From Candidatus Desulfobulbus rimicarensis (lineage in GTDB: Bacteria > Desulfobacterota > Desulfobulbia > Desulfobulbales > Desulfobulbaceae), in the NCBI GenBank assembly GCA_008633435.1, contig RKSL01000079.1, forward strand, positions 1 to 46,381: 46,381 bases of DNA, written 5' to 3'. The notes beneath the pieces are model-generated. The model made no database searches. It had not been told where the DNA came from and worked only from the letters and a program-made list of their open reading frames with translations. The number at the start of each line of letters is the position of its first letter. Positions within the stretch are counted from its first letter, which is position 1. This document shows, one piece after another, positions 34,444 to 45,494 of this stretch. The position numbers and the translations under genes are program-made.

Positions 34444-35436
34444 ATGAAACAAGTGCTTGTTACTGGAGGTGGCGGGTTTATCGGGCTGGCTCTTACCCGT
34501 GCGCTAAGGGAACGTGGTGTTTGCGTCAAGGTCTTTGGCAGGCAGTATTATCCAGCGGTGGATGCGCTCGGGGCAACGTGCATTCAGGGCAATATCTGTG
34601 ATCTGGAGGCTGTTACTAGAGCTGCATCCGGTTGTGATACAGTTTTTCATGTTGCAGCAAAGGCGGGCATATGGGGAGCGTTTGCCAGCTATTATGCTGT
34701 CAATGTACTGGGCACGTTGAATGTGATCGCGGCCAGTAAATATCAAAATGTGCGAGCGCTTGTTTATACATCTTCTCCGTCAGTGGTCTTTGATGGAAGA
34801 GACCTACTTGGGGTTGATGAAGAAACTCCGTACGCGAGGAAGTCACTCTGCCATTACGGGACAACGAAAATTATTGCAGAAAAACAGGTGTTGCAGGCAA
34901 ACTGTGAGAAGCTGAAAACAGCTGCAATCAGACCTCATCTCGTCTGGGGGCCTGGGGATACAAATCTGATACCACGGCTTGTTGCTCGCGGTGAAGCAGG
35001 GAAACTACGAATTATCGGAAACGGTGATAATCTTGTCGACATCGCCTATATAGATAATGTGGTTTATGCACATATCCTTGCGGCAGAAAATCTGGCGACA
35101 ACAAGAACAGCTGAGGGAGAGGCATTCTTCATAGGTCAACAGGAACCGGTTATCCTTTGGGACTGGATAAATGATCTCTTTGTCCGGCTGGGGATGGCAA
35201 CGGTCGAGAAGAGGATGAGTTTAGCGGTGGCACGCATGGCAGGACGCATTCTTGAGATCGGTCAGGGGGTGATTCAGTCGGAGCATGAACCCCGAATGAC
35301 CCGTTTTTTAGCAGAACAACTCGCGCTTTCGCATTATTTTACTAAAAATAAGGCCTGTCGACTTTTAAATTATCAGGAACAGGTTTCAACTGAAGAAGGT
35401 ATGGTCAAATTGGTGCGTTGGTTAAAAGATGGTTAA
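34444..35436 (+). CDS. oleD: OleD, NADPH-dependent 2-alkyl-3-keto acid reductase
   Basis: This 330-residue extended SDR is of the 3-beta-hydroxysteroid dehydrogenase/epimerase type. TGGGGFIG is at 7-14, and Y138-GTT-K142 is the catalytic pair, with the upstream YTSSPSVVFDG strand. It reduces the OleA product to the 3-hydroxy acid. The ATG at 34444 is chosen over upstream in-frame starts because GGAGG precedes it and the Rossmann motif follows at once. It starts 25 bases after oleC and is the last gene of the cluster; no clear terminator follows. Confidence 0.92.
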   Translation: MKQVLVTGGGGFIGLALTRALRERGVCVKVFGRQYYPAVDALGATCIQGNICDLEAVTRAASGCDTVFHVAAKAGIWGAFASYYAVNVLGTLNVIAASKYQNVRALVYTSSPSVVFDGRDLLGVDEETPYARKSLCHYGTTKIIAEKQVLQANCEKLKTAAIRPHLVWGPGDTNLIPRLVARGEAGKLRIIGNGDNLVDIAYIDNVVYAHILAAENLATTRTAEGEAFFIGQQEPVILWDWINDLFVRLGMATVEKRMSLAVARMAGRILEIGQGVIQSEHEPRMTRFLAEQLALSHYFTKNKACRLLNYQEQVSTEEGMVKLVRWLKDG

Positions 35437-35822
35437 AAATTAATAAGGTTTTAGAACGCCGTGTACAGGCCACGACAACGTGCGTTAAGGAATTGTTTTC
35501 AAAGTGCAAGGGAAATAGTGTTTTGAATCCAGTGGAGGGGTAAGAGGAAGGAGAGGTCACAGATTTACAGGTGGAGTCTCAAAGGCTGTATTAAAGCCTG
35601 CTGTAGAGTATTATAAGTATTTTTGATTTCCGAGAGTGTTGAGTTGTCAAACGCGTGAAGCTGGGGAATAAGTGGGTTTGGCAAGATTTAGGGAAATTCA
35701 GTGAAGAGAAAAAAGATTTGACAGGAGTTCGTTTTTTCAGTAGGTATCATCACGTGAGCTGAACCACCATTCACTTTGCAAGGTAATAATTTAATATTTT
35801 TTAAGTCATTGGGAGCGGTTGC
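35437..35822. other. Intergenic region before the ATP synthase operon
   Basis: This 386-base stretch holds no credible gene. It must contain the promoter of the atp genes unless they are read from upstream. A good -35 hexamer TTGACA stands at 35718, but the downstream matches (TAGGTA at 17 bases, TATCAT at 21 bases) are poor, so the promoter is only suggested. An AGGCT/AGCCT stem near 35582 lacks a T-run and is not called a terminator. Confidence 0.5.
35718..35750 (+). promoter_or_regulatory. Possible atp operon promoter
   Basis: TTGACA at 35718 is a perfect -35 hexamer. TAGGTA (17-base spacing) or TATCAT (21-base spacing) would be the -10, and both are weak. The position, about 75-100 bases before the first atp start, is reasonable. 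Confidence 0.3.
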
Positions 35823-36254
35823 ATGATTACAGTTGACATCACAATGGTCCTTCACATCATCAACATGGTTGTGTTGATGGCAGTCCTGAACATTCTTCTC
35901 TATAAACCTATTTTAGGAATGCTTGAAAAGCGGCAGGGAAAAATGGATGCATTGCGCACTGATGTTGAGCAATTTGAGCAGAATGCTCGGCATCGTCAGG
36001 AAGAAGTAGACAAGAAAATGCGTGAGGCAAGTGCCAAAGCCAAGAAGGCACTTGACGGAGCCAGGAACGAAGCTTCAGCTGCGGGAGCAGAAAAAATAGC
36101 TGCGATTCGCCAGGAATCGGATGAAGCTAAAGAGGAGCAACTAGCTGATGTGAAAGCACAGTTTGAAGCTGCCCGTAAGGAGCTTTTGGATAATGCTGCT
36201 GGGTTTGCCCAGGAAATGGCTGGAAAGATACTTGGAAGGAGTCTGAAAGCATGA
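35823..36254 (+). CDS. atpF': ATP synthase Fo subunit b'
   Basis: This 143-residue protein has a single N-terminal membrane helix (about 5-27), the motif LYKPILGMLEKRQGKM, and then a long coiled coil rich in Ala, Glu, Lys and Gln ending GFAQEMAGKILGRSLKA. That is the normal structure of a b-type peripheral stalk subunit. Two unequal b-type genes in tandem are usual in photosynthetic and deltaproteobacterial-type operons. The gene overlaps the next one by ATGA. GGGAG precedes the ATG. Confidence 0.88.
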   Translation: MITVDITMVLHIINMVVLMAVLNILLYKPILGMLEKRQGKMDALRTDVEQFEQNARHRQEEVDKKMREASAKAKKALDGARNEASAAGAEKIAAIRQESDEAKEEQLADVKAQFEAARKELLDNAAGFAQEMAGKILGRSLKA

Positions 36255-37018
36255 GATCTAAAATTCTTAAAATTGCAATGGCTGCGGTGCTGGCAATTGT
36301 TCTAGGGGTTGCGCCAAGTGTCCTTGCCTCCGGGCATGAAGCTGCAGAAGCGAGCCATGCTGCAATTAAAACAGTGATCCACAAGGCGGAAGCTGTTTCA
36401 GCTAATCCGCATGCGGCAACTACTGCTGTTATGCATAAAACGGTGGAAGACGCAGGGGAACACGCCACGGCAGGTCACGATGCAGCCGTGGAGGGAGAGG
36501 GGCATGGTGGAGGTCATCACGCTCCCATGATAACAGCTGTAAAATTGAAGGATTTATTCTGGCGTACCATGAACTTCATGGCGCTGGTTATTATTCTTGT
36601 CAAGTTTCTTGCCAAGCCGATTGCCGGTGGGCTCGCCGGACGTCGTAAGGGTATACAGGAAGAAATTGATGCGTTAACTGCCAAGCGTGAAGAGGCAGAG
36701 CGTTCATATAAAGAGTTTGAGGCTCGCCTGGCTGGGATGGAAAAGGAGATGGAAACGGTCGTGGAGAAGGCCATTGCCATGGCTGAAGACGAGAAGACCA
36801 GAATCCTTAAAGAAGCTGAAGAGTCAGCTGAAGATATTAAACGCCAGGCGGAAGCTGCAGTGAATGCTTCTGTTGTCGAAGCTAAGCGTTCCTTGCAGGT
36901 TGAGGTTGCCGAGCAGGCTGCAGTTATGGCAGAGGAGTTGATCGTAAAGAATCTGACAGCAAAGGATCAGGTTGCGATTACTGAACAGTATCTTGAAAAA
37001 GTAGGTGCGGTACAGTGA
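36251..37018 (+). CDS. atpF: ATP synthase Fo subunit b, with long histidine-rich N-terminal extension
   Basis: This 255-residue protein is longer than the usual 150-170. A signal-peptide-like hydrophobic start (1-27) is followed by an Ala-rich stretch with ten histidines between residues 29 and 90. After that comes the true subunit b: a membrane helix near 104-122, the AKPIAGGLAGRRKGI motif, and a coiled coil to the end. If the first helix is cleaved, the histidine-rich part would lie in the periplasm. ATGA overlap with the preceding gene and GTGA overlap with atpH indicate coupling. The stalk role is established for the family; the extension's role is not known. Confidence 0.88.
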   Translation: MRSKILKIAMAAVLAIVLGVAPSVLASGHEAAEASHAAIKTVIHKAEAVSANPHAATTAVMHKTVEDAGEHATAGHDAAVEGEGHGGGHHAPMITAVKLKDLFWRTMNFMALVIILVKFLAKPIAGGLAGRRKGIQEEIDALTAKREEAERSYKEFEARLAGMEKEMETVVEKAIAMAEDEKTRILKEAEESAEDIKRQAEAAVNASVVEAKRSLQVEVAEQAAVMAEELIVKNLTAKDQVAITEQYLEKVGAVQ

Positions 37019-37563
37019 AACAGATAATTTTAGCAAAACGGTACGCCAAGGCGATATTCTCGCTGGGTAAGGAGCAGGGTAAAGTTGATGCCTATGCCAA
37101 GACTCTCAATGCGATAGCAGGTCTCTTTGAAGATCAGAAGCTTGGGCTTGAGGATGCTTTGGTCAATCCGATGTATCCACTAGAAGCGCGCCATAAAGTG
37201 ATGGCTAATGTCGCTAAATCAGCTAAGGCTGACAAGATAATGACCACTTTTCTTGATCTTTTGGTCGAAAAGAAAAGGGTTGATGTCCTGCCTGAGATAG
37301 CTTTTGCAGTGCAGGAGATGGTTGACCTTGAAGACAATGTCAGTCATGGTTCAGTTGTCTCTGCAGTGAAGCTGGATAAAAAATTGCTCGGTAAAATTCA
37401 AGCAACGCTTGAGAAAATAACAGGAAATAAGGTAATTCTTGAAACACAGGTTGATCCTTCCATAATCGGCGGAATTGTTGCCAAGGTCGGAGATCTGGTG
37501 TTGGACGGAAGTATACGAACGCAACTTAATGGATTAAAAGAATCTATCAAGGGGAGAGAATAG
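37015..37563 (+). CDS. atpH: ATP synthase F1 subunit delta
   Basis: This 182-residue OSCP/delta subunit joins the peripheral stalk to F1. The N-terminal [22 protein letters not shown] signature and the C-terminal [26 protein letters not shown] signature are both present. It starts with GTG overlapping the atpF stop, as implied by the [15 protein letters not shown] reading frame, and ends 4 bases before atpA. Confidence 0.9.
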   Translation: MKQIILAKRYAKAIFSLGKEQGKVDAYAKTLNAIAGLFEDQKLGLEDALVNPMYPLEARHKVMANVAKSAKADKIMTTFLDLLVEKKRVDVLPEIAFAVQEMVDLEDNVSHGSVVSAVKLDKKLLGKIQATLEKITGNKVILETQVDPSIIGGIVAKVGDLVLDGSIRTQLNGLKESIKGRE

Positions 37564-37567
37564 TCAA

Positions 37568-39091
37568 ATGCAGATCAAAGCCTCAGAAATCAGTCAGATC
37601 ATTAAGGATCAAATCGCCGGTTACGAAAGTGACGTCGATCTGAAAGAAACCGGAACCATCCTGTCCGTTGGTGACGGTATCGCCCGTGTTCATGGTGTTG
37701 AAAATTGTCAGGCCATGGAGCTTCTCGAATTCCCTGGCGGAATTATGGGACTCGCGCTTAACCTTGAAGAAGATAACGTTGGTGTTGCTGTTATGGGCAA
37801 CGTTCGTTATCTGAAAGAAGGTGATATTGTTAAGCGTACCGGAAAAATTGCCGAGGTACCTGTTGGACCTCCTCTTGAAGGTCGTGTTGTAGACGGTATT
37901 GGCCAGCCTATTGATGGTAAAGGACCACTTGAAGGTGCAGAGTCTCGTAAGATGGAGGTTCTTGCCCCCGGTGTTATTGCTCGTAAAGGTGTTCATGAGC
38001 CTTGCTATACAGGGTATAAAGCTGTTGATGGTATGACTCCCGTTGGTCGAGGCCAGCGTGAGTTGATCATTGGTGACCGTCAGATCGGTAAAACTGCACT
38101 TTGTGTTGATGCCATCATTGCGCAGAAAGATACTGACATTCACTGTATCTACGTTGCCACCGGTCAGAAAAAATCAACAGTTGCTCTTGTTGTTGAAGCG
38201 CTTCGTAAGCATGGTGCCATGGAGTACACCACAGTTGTTGCTGCTTGTGCTTCTGATCCAGCACCGATGCAGTATGTTTCAGCTATGGTTGGTTGTGCCA
38301 TGGGCGAGTATTTTCGTGATAATGGCCAGCATGCCCTGATTATTTATGATGATCTTTCCAAACAGGCTGTTTCCTATCGTGAACTGTCACTGCTGCTGAG
38401 ACGTCCTCCTGGACGTGAGGCATATCCCGGTGATATTTTCTTCAACCATTCACGACTTCTTGAGCGTGCTTCCAAAGTGAGTGATGATCTTGGTGCCGGT
38501 TCTCTTACAGCGTTGCCAATCATTGAAACTCAGGCTGGTGACGTTTCCGCCTTTATTCCTACCAACGTTATTTCAATTACAGATGGTCAGGTATTTCTTG
38601 AGCCGAGTCTGTTCTTTGCCGGTGTACGACCAGCGATCAACGTTGGTATTTCAGTATCGCGTGTTGGTGGTGCTGCTCAGGTAAAAGCCATGAAGCAGGT
38701 TGCTGGTACACTTCGTCTTGATCTTGCTCAGTATCGTGAGCTTGCAGCATTTGCAGGTTTTGGTTCTGATCTTGATGCTGCAACACAGGCTCAGTTGACC
38801 CGTGGTGAGCGTCTGGTTGAGATTCTCAAGCAACCGCAGTATCAGCCTTTATCAATGGAAAAACAGGTAACAATCATTTATGCAGGAACAAATGGTTTTC
38901 TTGATGAGTTCCCTCTTGATACTCTTGCAGATTATGAGCAGGAACTGTACGCCTATATTGAAGCAAATGAGCCATCAGTATTTTCTGAATTGAAAGAGAA
39001 GGAAGAAATTTCCGATTCTCTTAAGGAAAAGATGAGTAAAACAATTACTTCTTTTGGCGAGACCTTTAAAGCTACAAAGGGCTTGAATTAA
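37568..39091 (+). CDS. atpA: ATP synthase F1 subunit alpha
   Basis: This 507-residue non-catalytic nucleotide-binding subunit has the Walker A motif GDRQIGKTA at 169-177 (K175) and the [10 protein letters not shown] segment carrying the conserved arginine finger. [25 protein letters not shown] stands where the family has HEPLQTGIKAID. GGGGAGAG precedes the ATG. Length is standard. Codons end in T very often (GTT, GGT, GCT, CGT), as expected for a highly expressed gene. Confidence 0.97.
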   Translation: MQIKASEISQIIKDQIAGYESDVDLKETGTILSVGDGIARVHGVENCQAMELLEFPGGIMGLALNLEEDNVGVAVMGNVRYLKEGDIVKRTGKIAEVPVGPPLEGRVVDGIGQPIDGKGPLEGAESRKMEVLAPGVIARKGVHEPCYTGYKAVDGMTPVGRGQRELIIGDRQIGKTALCVDAIIAQKDTDIHCIYVATGQKKSTVALVVEALRKHGAMEYTTVVAACASDPAPMQYVSAMVGCAMGEYFRDNGQHALIIYDDLSKQAVSYRELSLLLRRPPGREAYPGDIFFNHSRLLERASKVSDDLGAGSLTALPIIETQAGDVSAFIPTNVISITDGQVFLEPSLFFAGVRPAINVGISVSRVGGAAQVKAMKQVAGTLRLDLAQYRELAAFAGFGSDLDAATQAQLTRGERLVEILKQPQYQPLSMEKQVTIIYAGTNGFLDEFPLDTLADYEQELYAYIEANEPSVFSELKEKEEISDSLKEKMSKTITSFGETFKATKGLN

Positions 39092-39109
39092 GCATAAGGA
39101 AAGAGTGCC

Positions 39110-39991
39110 ATGCCTGGATTAAAGGATGTCAAAGATAAGATAGAGGGTGTTGCGAAAACATCGCAGATTACGCAGGCCATGAACATGGTCGCATCTGCAA
39201 AGTTACGCGGTGCTCAGGACAGAATGGAGGCATTTCGTCCCTATTCTGATAAGTTTGCCGAGGCAATGAAAGATTTGTCCGGTGGAATGAGTGGTAGTCT
39301 TCCCTTGATGGAAGTTCGTGAAGTCAAGTGTGTAGAAATTGTTGTCATTACTTCTGACCGTGGACTTTGCGGAAGTTTTAATGCCAACATACTTAAGATT
39401 GCCAAAAAGAAGATGAAAGCTTATGAGGCAGAGGGCAAAAAAGTAACATTTGTCACTGTTGGTAATAAAGCAGCTCAGGGCTTAAAACGAACTGGAAACA
39501 TTCGTAAATCTTTCAAGGATATCATGGGCAAGTTTCAGATGTTTAATGCTCGTGAGATTTCACAGGATATCACCCATAATTTTCTTAGTGGTGAGTCTGA
39601 TCAGGTAGATTTGGTCTATGCACGATTTGTATCAATAGCCAAACAAATTCCTGTAGCTGAAGACTTACTTCCCATTAAACCGGTTGAAGTCGATGAAAAT
39701 GAGCCGGTACCAGAAAAAGAAGGTGTAAGTGGTGCGTATATTTACGAACCAGAACCCGCTGAGATTATGGAAGTTCTTCTTCCCCTGTATCTCAATGTAC
39801 AGGTCTTTCACGGGATGATCGAAATTGGTGCTGGTGAACACGCAGCCCGTATGACTGCGATGGATAATGCGACCAAAGCGTGTGGAGATATTATCAATGA
39901 TCTTACACAGTTGTATAATAAAGCTCGCCAGTCAGCCATTACCGGTGAGTTGATGGATATTGTCGGTGGTGCTGAGGCACTTAAGGGCTAA
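39110..39991 (+). CDS. atpG: ATP synthase F1 subunit gamma
   Basis: This 293-residue subunit is the central shaft. It begins with the conserved helix KDVKDKIEGVAKTSQITQAMNMVASAKL, has TSDRGLCGSFN near residue 87, and ends in the C-terminal helix EIGAGEHAARMTAMDNATKACGDIINDLTQLYNKARQSAIT typical of the family. AAGGAAAG precedes the ATG, and the gene lies 18 bases after atpA. Confidence 0.96.
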   Translation: MPGLKDVKDKIEGVAKTSQITQAMNMVASAKLRGAQDRMEAFRPYSDKFAEAMKDLSGGMSGSLPLMEVREVKCVEIVVITSDRGLCGSFNANILKIAKKKMKAYEAEGKKVTFVTVGNKAAQGLKRTGNIRKSFKDIMGKFQMFNAREISQDITHNFLSGESDQVDLVYARFVSIAKQIPVAEDLLPIKPVEVDENEPVPEKEGVSGAYIYEPEPAEIMEVLLPLYLNVQVFHGMIEIGAGEHAARMTAMDNATKACGDIINDLTQLYNKARQSAITGELMDIVGGAEALKG

Positions 39992-40021
39992 TACGATACA
40001 TTTTAGTATTTAATCTGATAG

Positions 40022-41458
<1,437 letters not shown>

Positions 41459-41490
41459 ATCTGCATAAAGCTTAATCAGAGGAAATTACC

Positions 41491-41907
41491 ATGGCACAGA
41501 TTCATCTTGAAGTAGTAACCCCATCCGGTCCGGTTGTTAGTGACGATGTAGATATTGTAACAGCGCCCGGTGTTGGTGGTGACTTTGGTGTCCTTGCTAA
41601 TCATGCACCTTTCTTAAGTACCATTAAGACAGGAACACTGAGTTATACCAAAGACAAACAGACAAAATACCTGATGGTCAGTGGTGGTTTTTCAGAAGTG
41701 TCCAATAATAAAATCACCTTTCTTGTAGAGAGTGCTGAGTATGGGAGTGAAATAGATGTTGATCGTGCTTTGCGTGCTAAAGAGCGTGCAGAAAAACGAC
41801 TTTCCCAATCACAGTCACAATCTGAAAATTTTAATCAGACTCGCGCAGAAGCTGCTCTGCAACGTGCTCTCGCCAGAGTGCATGCGGCTGAGTTAGCACG
41901 TCAGTAA
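41491..41907 (+). CDS. atpC: ATP synthase F1 subunit epsilon
   Basis: This 138-residue subunit has the N-terminal beta-sandwich ([38 protein letters not shown]) and a C-terminal helical hairpin ([13 protein letters not shown]...[17 protein letters not shown]), which in the family inhibits ATP hydrolysis. AGAGGAA precedes the ATG. It closes the operon and is followed by a strong terminator. Confidence 0.95.
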   Translation: MAQIHLEVVTPSGPVVSDDVDIVTAPGVGGDFGVLANHAPFLSTIKTGTLSYTKDKQTKYLMVSGGFSEVSNNKITFLVESAEYGSEIDVDRALRAKERAEKRLSQSQSQSENFNQTRAEAALQRALARVHAAELARQ

Positions 41908-41932
41908 GCGAATACGTCACGTGTAGAGTTAT

Positions 41933-41965
41933 AAAGGGTCGCCCTCTCAGGGCGACCCTTTTTTT
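41933..41965 (+). terminator. Rho-independent terminator of the atp operon
   Basis: AAAGGGTCGCCCT pairs with AGGGCGACCCTT around a CTC loop, followed by seven T in all. It begins 26 bases after atpC. Confidence 0.95.
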
Positions 41966-42075
41966 GTAGTACCATTCTTTGTTCCCCCATTTTTTTTGTT
42001 TCTGTACGGATGGGTCTGAACTTCCGATATTTCTATATTTCTATATTTATATATATTTTTTTCGAAGGAGGACTA

Positions 42076-43494
42076 ATGAAACCTAAAGAGAGAATGGCAA
42101 TTCCCCGTCAGCAACCTCAAGAGTTGAACCCGGCAGAAAGAATAAATAATTTTAAAGAGGTTACTTCAGGTCTTCCAGAAGAACAGGCTCTTCTGGAAGC
42201 AAACAGGTGTTTGCAATGTAAAAAACCCCATTGCATTGATGGTTGCCCCATTCGTAATGATATCCCCTCATTTATCCGATTGCTCCGTGAGAAAAAATTC
42301 GAAGAAGCCTATTGGAAAGTCCGGGAAACAAGTACCATGCCATCTGTCTGTTCTCGCGTTTGTCCACACGAGTTTCAATGCGAAGGCCGTTGTATTCGTG
42401 GCAAAAAAGGCGACCCGGTTGCAATAGGCATGCTGGAACGATATTTAACAGATTGGATGGTTGCCAATGGACGCACAATGACCAGGGATTGTTCTCTATC
42501 TAATGATCGCAAAGTTGCTATTGTCGGCGCAGGCCCCGCTGGAATGACCGTTGCTCATGTGCTTGCATACCAAGGATACCAATGTACGATATTTGAAGCA
42601 TTACCTGTCTTTGGGGGCATGCTTGCTGTTGGGATTCCTCATTACCGATTGCCCCGTGATATTATTGGAGCTGAACTTGCTGCTTTAAAGCATTGCGGTG
42701 TAAATATTCAACTTGGTGTAACAATAGGCCGTGATAAATCGATACAGCAACTTAAAGATGAGGGATTTTTAAGTGTTTTTATCGGGGTTGGTGCCCATGA
42801 GAGTAGAAAACTTGGTATAGAAGGCGAGGATGGCACAGAGGGGGTACTCCACGGCGTCGATTATTTACGTCGCGTCCTCACTGGAGAAGATATTTCGATA
42901 GGCAGTAAAGTTGTTGTTGTTGGTGGTGGAAATGTTGCTATTGATGTCGCCCGAACAGCCCTGCGTACCGGATCTGATGAAGTGTTCATTTTGTACCGAC
43001 GGACTAAAAACGAAATGCCAGCCTCATCTGTAGAAATACATCATCTTGAAGAAGAAGGGGTTAAAATTGAGTTTCTTGCTGCTCCTGTAAAAATTCATGC
43101 TGAGAACGGAAAACTTTCTGGAGTTGAATGCATCCGTATGGAACTTGGAGAACCTGATGATTCAGGTAGGCGAAGGCCGGTTCCCAAACAGGGGTCAAAT
43201 TTCATCATTGATGCTGATTCAATAATTCCTGCAATCAGCCAGAAGGTTAATCATGACGCTGATGCAGGAATCGACTTTCAAACAGAATCATGGGGGACGT
43301 ATACTGTGAATTCTCGTACACTACAAACCAGTGTAGAGTGGATTTTTGCCGGAGGTGATGATGTTCTTGGCCCACAGACTGTAGCCAAGGCTGTGTATCA
43401 GGGGAAGGTTGCAGCTGAGTCAATGATACGGTATATGGAGGGTAAGGATCTTGAAGAGGGAAGGGATTTAACCTGTTATATGGTTGACTGGTAG
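42076..43494 (+). CDS. gltA: NADPH-dependent glutamate synthase, small-chain/homotetrameric type (GltA)
   Basis: This 472-residue flavo-iron-sulfur protein has an N-terminal [4Fe-4S] domain with C45, C48, C53, C57 and C92, C96, C102, C106. The FAD motif GAGPAG is at 151-156, and a second nucleotide-binding motif VVVGGGNVAIDVARTAL lies near 285-301. It belongs to the group that includes GltA, SudA and NfnB; the identity (glutamate synthase or ferredoxin/NADP oxidoreductase subunit) cannot be settled from sequence alone. No gltB-like or NfnA-like partner is adjacent. ATG at 42076 follows AAGGAGGAC; the in-frame upstream start at 42010 would add an AT-rich, unlikely tail. Confidence 0.85.
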   Translation: MKPKERMAIPRQQPQELNPAERINNFKEVTSGLPEEQALLEANRCLQCKKPHCIDGCPIRNDIPSFIRLLREKKFEEAYWKVRETSTMPSVCSRVCPHEFQCEGRCIRGKKGDPVAIGMLERYLTDWMVANGRTMTRDCSLSNDRKVAIVGAGPAGMTVAHVLAYQGYQCTIFEALPVFGGMLAVGIPHYRLPRDIIGAELAALKHCGVNIQLGVTIGRDKSIQQLKDEGFLSVFIGVGAHESRKLGIEGEDGTEGVLHGVDYLRRVLTGEDISIGSKVVVVGGGNVAIDVARTALRTGSDEVFILYRRTKNEMPASSVEIHHLEEEGVKIEFLAAPVKIHAENGKLSGVECIRMELGEPDDSGRRRPVPKQGSNFIIDADSIIPAISQKVNHDADAGIDFQTESWGTYTVNSRTLQTSVEWIFAGGDDVLGPQTVAKAVYQGKVAAESMIRYMEGKDLEEGRDLTCYMVDW

Positions 43495-43500
43495 AAACAA

Positions 43501-43534
43501 ACCGTGACTGCAGTCTACCGGCTGCAGTCACGGT
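43501..43534. terminator. Inverted repeat between convergent gltA and ilvD
   Basis: ACCGTGACTGCAG (43501-43513) and CTGCAGTCACGGT (43522-43534) are perfectly complementary, with an 8-base loop. It lies 7 bases after the gltA stop and 18 bases from the ilvD stop on the other strand. Flanking T-runs are short on both sides, so it is either a weak bidirectional terminator or a hairpin that stabilises both 3' ends. Confidence 0.6.
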
Positions 43535-43551
43535 GCCTGGACAGAACTTTT

Positions 43552-45387
43552 CTACGGTAAAATTCGGACTGCTCCCTTGTCTGCGGAACTGGCAAATTGG
43601 GCGTAAACTCGAAGTGCCGTGGAAATCTCCCTGCTCCGAGTTGGTGTAAAAGCCAATGCTCCACGCGTCTCCTCATTTTTTCTTCTTGTATTCAACTCAT
43701 TATCTGAAAGAATAAGAGTAATTGAGCGTTCTGGAATGTTGATATCTATCTGATCGCCATTTTGGACAAGGGCTATGGCTCCACCTCCTTTTGCCTCCGG
43801 TGAAACGTGTCCTATTGATAGTCCAGAAGTACCGCCAGAAAAACGACCGTCTGTGACAAGTGCGCATTCAGCTCCAAGATGGATTGATTTAAGATATGAT
43901 GTAGGGTAAAGCATTTCCTGCATCCCAGGGCCGCCTTTGGGCCCTTCATAGAGGATAAAGACCACATCGCCTGCAACTATTTTGCCATCTAGAATTGCTT
44001 CGCATGAGGCTTCCTGTGAGTGAAAAACTTTGGCAGTTCCCTTGAAGTGAAGAATTGATGGGTCGACACCAGCAGTTTTCACTATGCATCCATCTTCGGC
44101 AATGTTGCCGTATAATACTGCCAGCCCTCCGTCTTCTGAATAACAATGGTTACGATCTCTGATACATCCATGTTCTCTGTTGTTGTCAAGGCTGTCGTAA
44201 AGCGTACGCTGTGAACCCATGACCAGGTTTCGTCCCTTGCAGGCGGGGGCGCTTAGATACAGTTGTTTGGCAGCATCTGAAATCGTGTCACTGCAGATAT
44301 CATATTGTTCAAGGGCCTGGGCAAGCGTCAGCCCATCGGCACGGCTGACAGAGGTGTCTAAGAGTCCGGCACGATCCAGCTCACCAAGAATACCAAGTAT
44401 ACCACCAGCCCGGTTGACATCTTCAACATGATACGCTGATGATGGGGCGACTTTACAGAGGTTGGGGACTCTCCTGGAGAGTTCATCAATATCCTTCATG
44501 GTGAAGTCAACCCCGGCCTCATGGGCAATGGCAAGAATATGCAGTACAGTATTCGTTGAGCCTCCCATGGCAATATCTAATGCCATGGCATTCATAAAGG
44601 TGCTCTTGGTGGCTATAGAACGGGGCAGCACAGAAGAATCTTCATTGCCATACCATGCTGAGCACATGGCCACGATACGTTTTGCGGCCTGTTCAAAGAG
44701 GTTAAGCCGGTTTATATGGGTGGCAACTACGGTACCGTTTCCTGGAAGAGCAAGCCCCAGGGCTTCATTGAGACAGTTCATGGAATTTGCTGTAAACATT
44801 CCAGAGCAGGAGCCACAGGTAGGGCAGGCTGAGCGTTCAATTTCAGCAATTTCTTCATCAGTTACGTTGTTGTCTCCGGCCATAACCATCGCATCAACAA
44901 GATCATAACCACGATCTTTGCCCTCTATTCTCCCCGCTTCCATGGGGCCACCAGAGACAAAAATTGCCGGAATATTTAACCGCATGGCAGCCATGAGCAT
45001 GCCTGGCGTAATTTTATCGCAGTTGGAAATGCAGATCATGGCATCGACTTTGTGAGCATTACACATATATTCCACAGAGTCGGCAATGAGTTCTCTTGAG
45101 GGAAGGGAGTAGAGCATCCCATCATGCCCCATGGCAATACCGTCGTCAATGGCAATTGTATTGAATTCTGGGGCAAAACAACCCAGCTCTTCGATATGTT
45201 TTTTGACCATTTGACCAATTTCATGCAAGTGCACGTGACCAGGTACCATCTGGGTAAACGAGTTGACAACAGCAATGATTGGCTTGCCAATCTGTTGATC
45301 GATCATACCATTTGCGCGCCACAGTGAACGGGCTCCTGCCATTCTCCTTCCCTGGGTTGTTTCGTCACTGCGAAGTGGGATTGTCAT
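43552..45387 (-). CDS. ilvD: Dihydroxy-acid dehydratase
   Basis: This 611-residue enzyme of valine, leucine and isoleucine synthesis dehydrates 2,3-dihydroxy-3-methyl acids in the cytoplasm. Cluster cysteines are C123 in [11 protein letters not shown] and C194 in [11 protein letters not shown], with K125 in the NCDK motif. The C-terminal [20 protein letters not shown] signature is complete. Length matches the standard enzyme. AGGAGA precedes the ATG at 45387. It is oriented opposite to the PilT-type gene, sharing a 107-base region. Confidence 0.96.
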   Translation of the reverse strand: MTIPLRSDETTQGRRMAGARSLWRANGMIDQQIGKPIIAVVNSFTQMVPGHVHLHEIGQMVKKHIEELGCFAPEFNTIAIDDGIAMGHDGMLYSLPSRELIADSVEYMCNAHKVDAMICISNCDKITPGMLMAAMRLNIPAIFVSGGPMEAGRIEGKDRGYDLVDAMVMAGDNNVTDEEIAEIERSACPTCGSCSGMFTANSMNCLNEALGLALPGNGTVVATHINRLNLFEQAAKRIVAMCSAWYGNEDSSVLPRSIATKSTFMNAMALDIAMGGSTNTVLHILAIAHEAGVDFTMKDIDELSRRVPNLCKVAPSSAYHVEDVNRAGGILGILGELDRAGLLDTSVSRADGLTLAQALEQYDICSDTISDAAKQLYLSAPACKGRNLVMGSQRTLYDSLDNNREHGCIRDRNHCYSEDGGLAVLYGNIAEDGCIVKTAGVDPSILHFKGTAKVFHSQEASCEAILDGKIVAGDVVFILYEGPKGGPGMQEMLYPTSYLKSIHLGAECALVTDGRFSGGTSGLSIGHVSPEAKGGGAIALVQNGDQIDINIPERSITLILSDNELNTRRKNEETRGALAFTPTRSREISTALRVYAQFASSADKGAVRILP

Positions 45388-45494
45388 TTTTTTCTCCTGA
45401 AAGCAAGTATTAAGAATTTTTTCCTTGTAATCATACCCTTGTCGGGGATACTACTTAAATAATGACCTTTGTCAATTCTATAGGGAGAGACAGT

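Noticed and set aside
23860-35436. Calling the cluster a ladderane pathway
   Set aside because: The enzyme mix is suggestive, but no ladderane enzyme has a diagnostic sequence that can be read here, and OleABCD points to an olefin end product.
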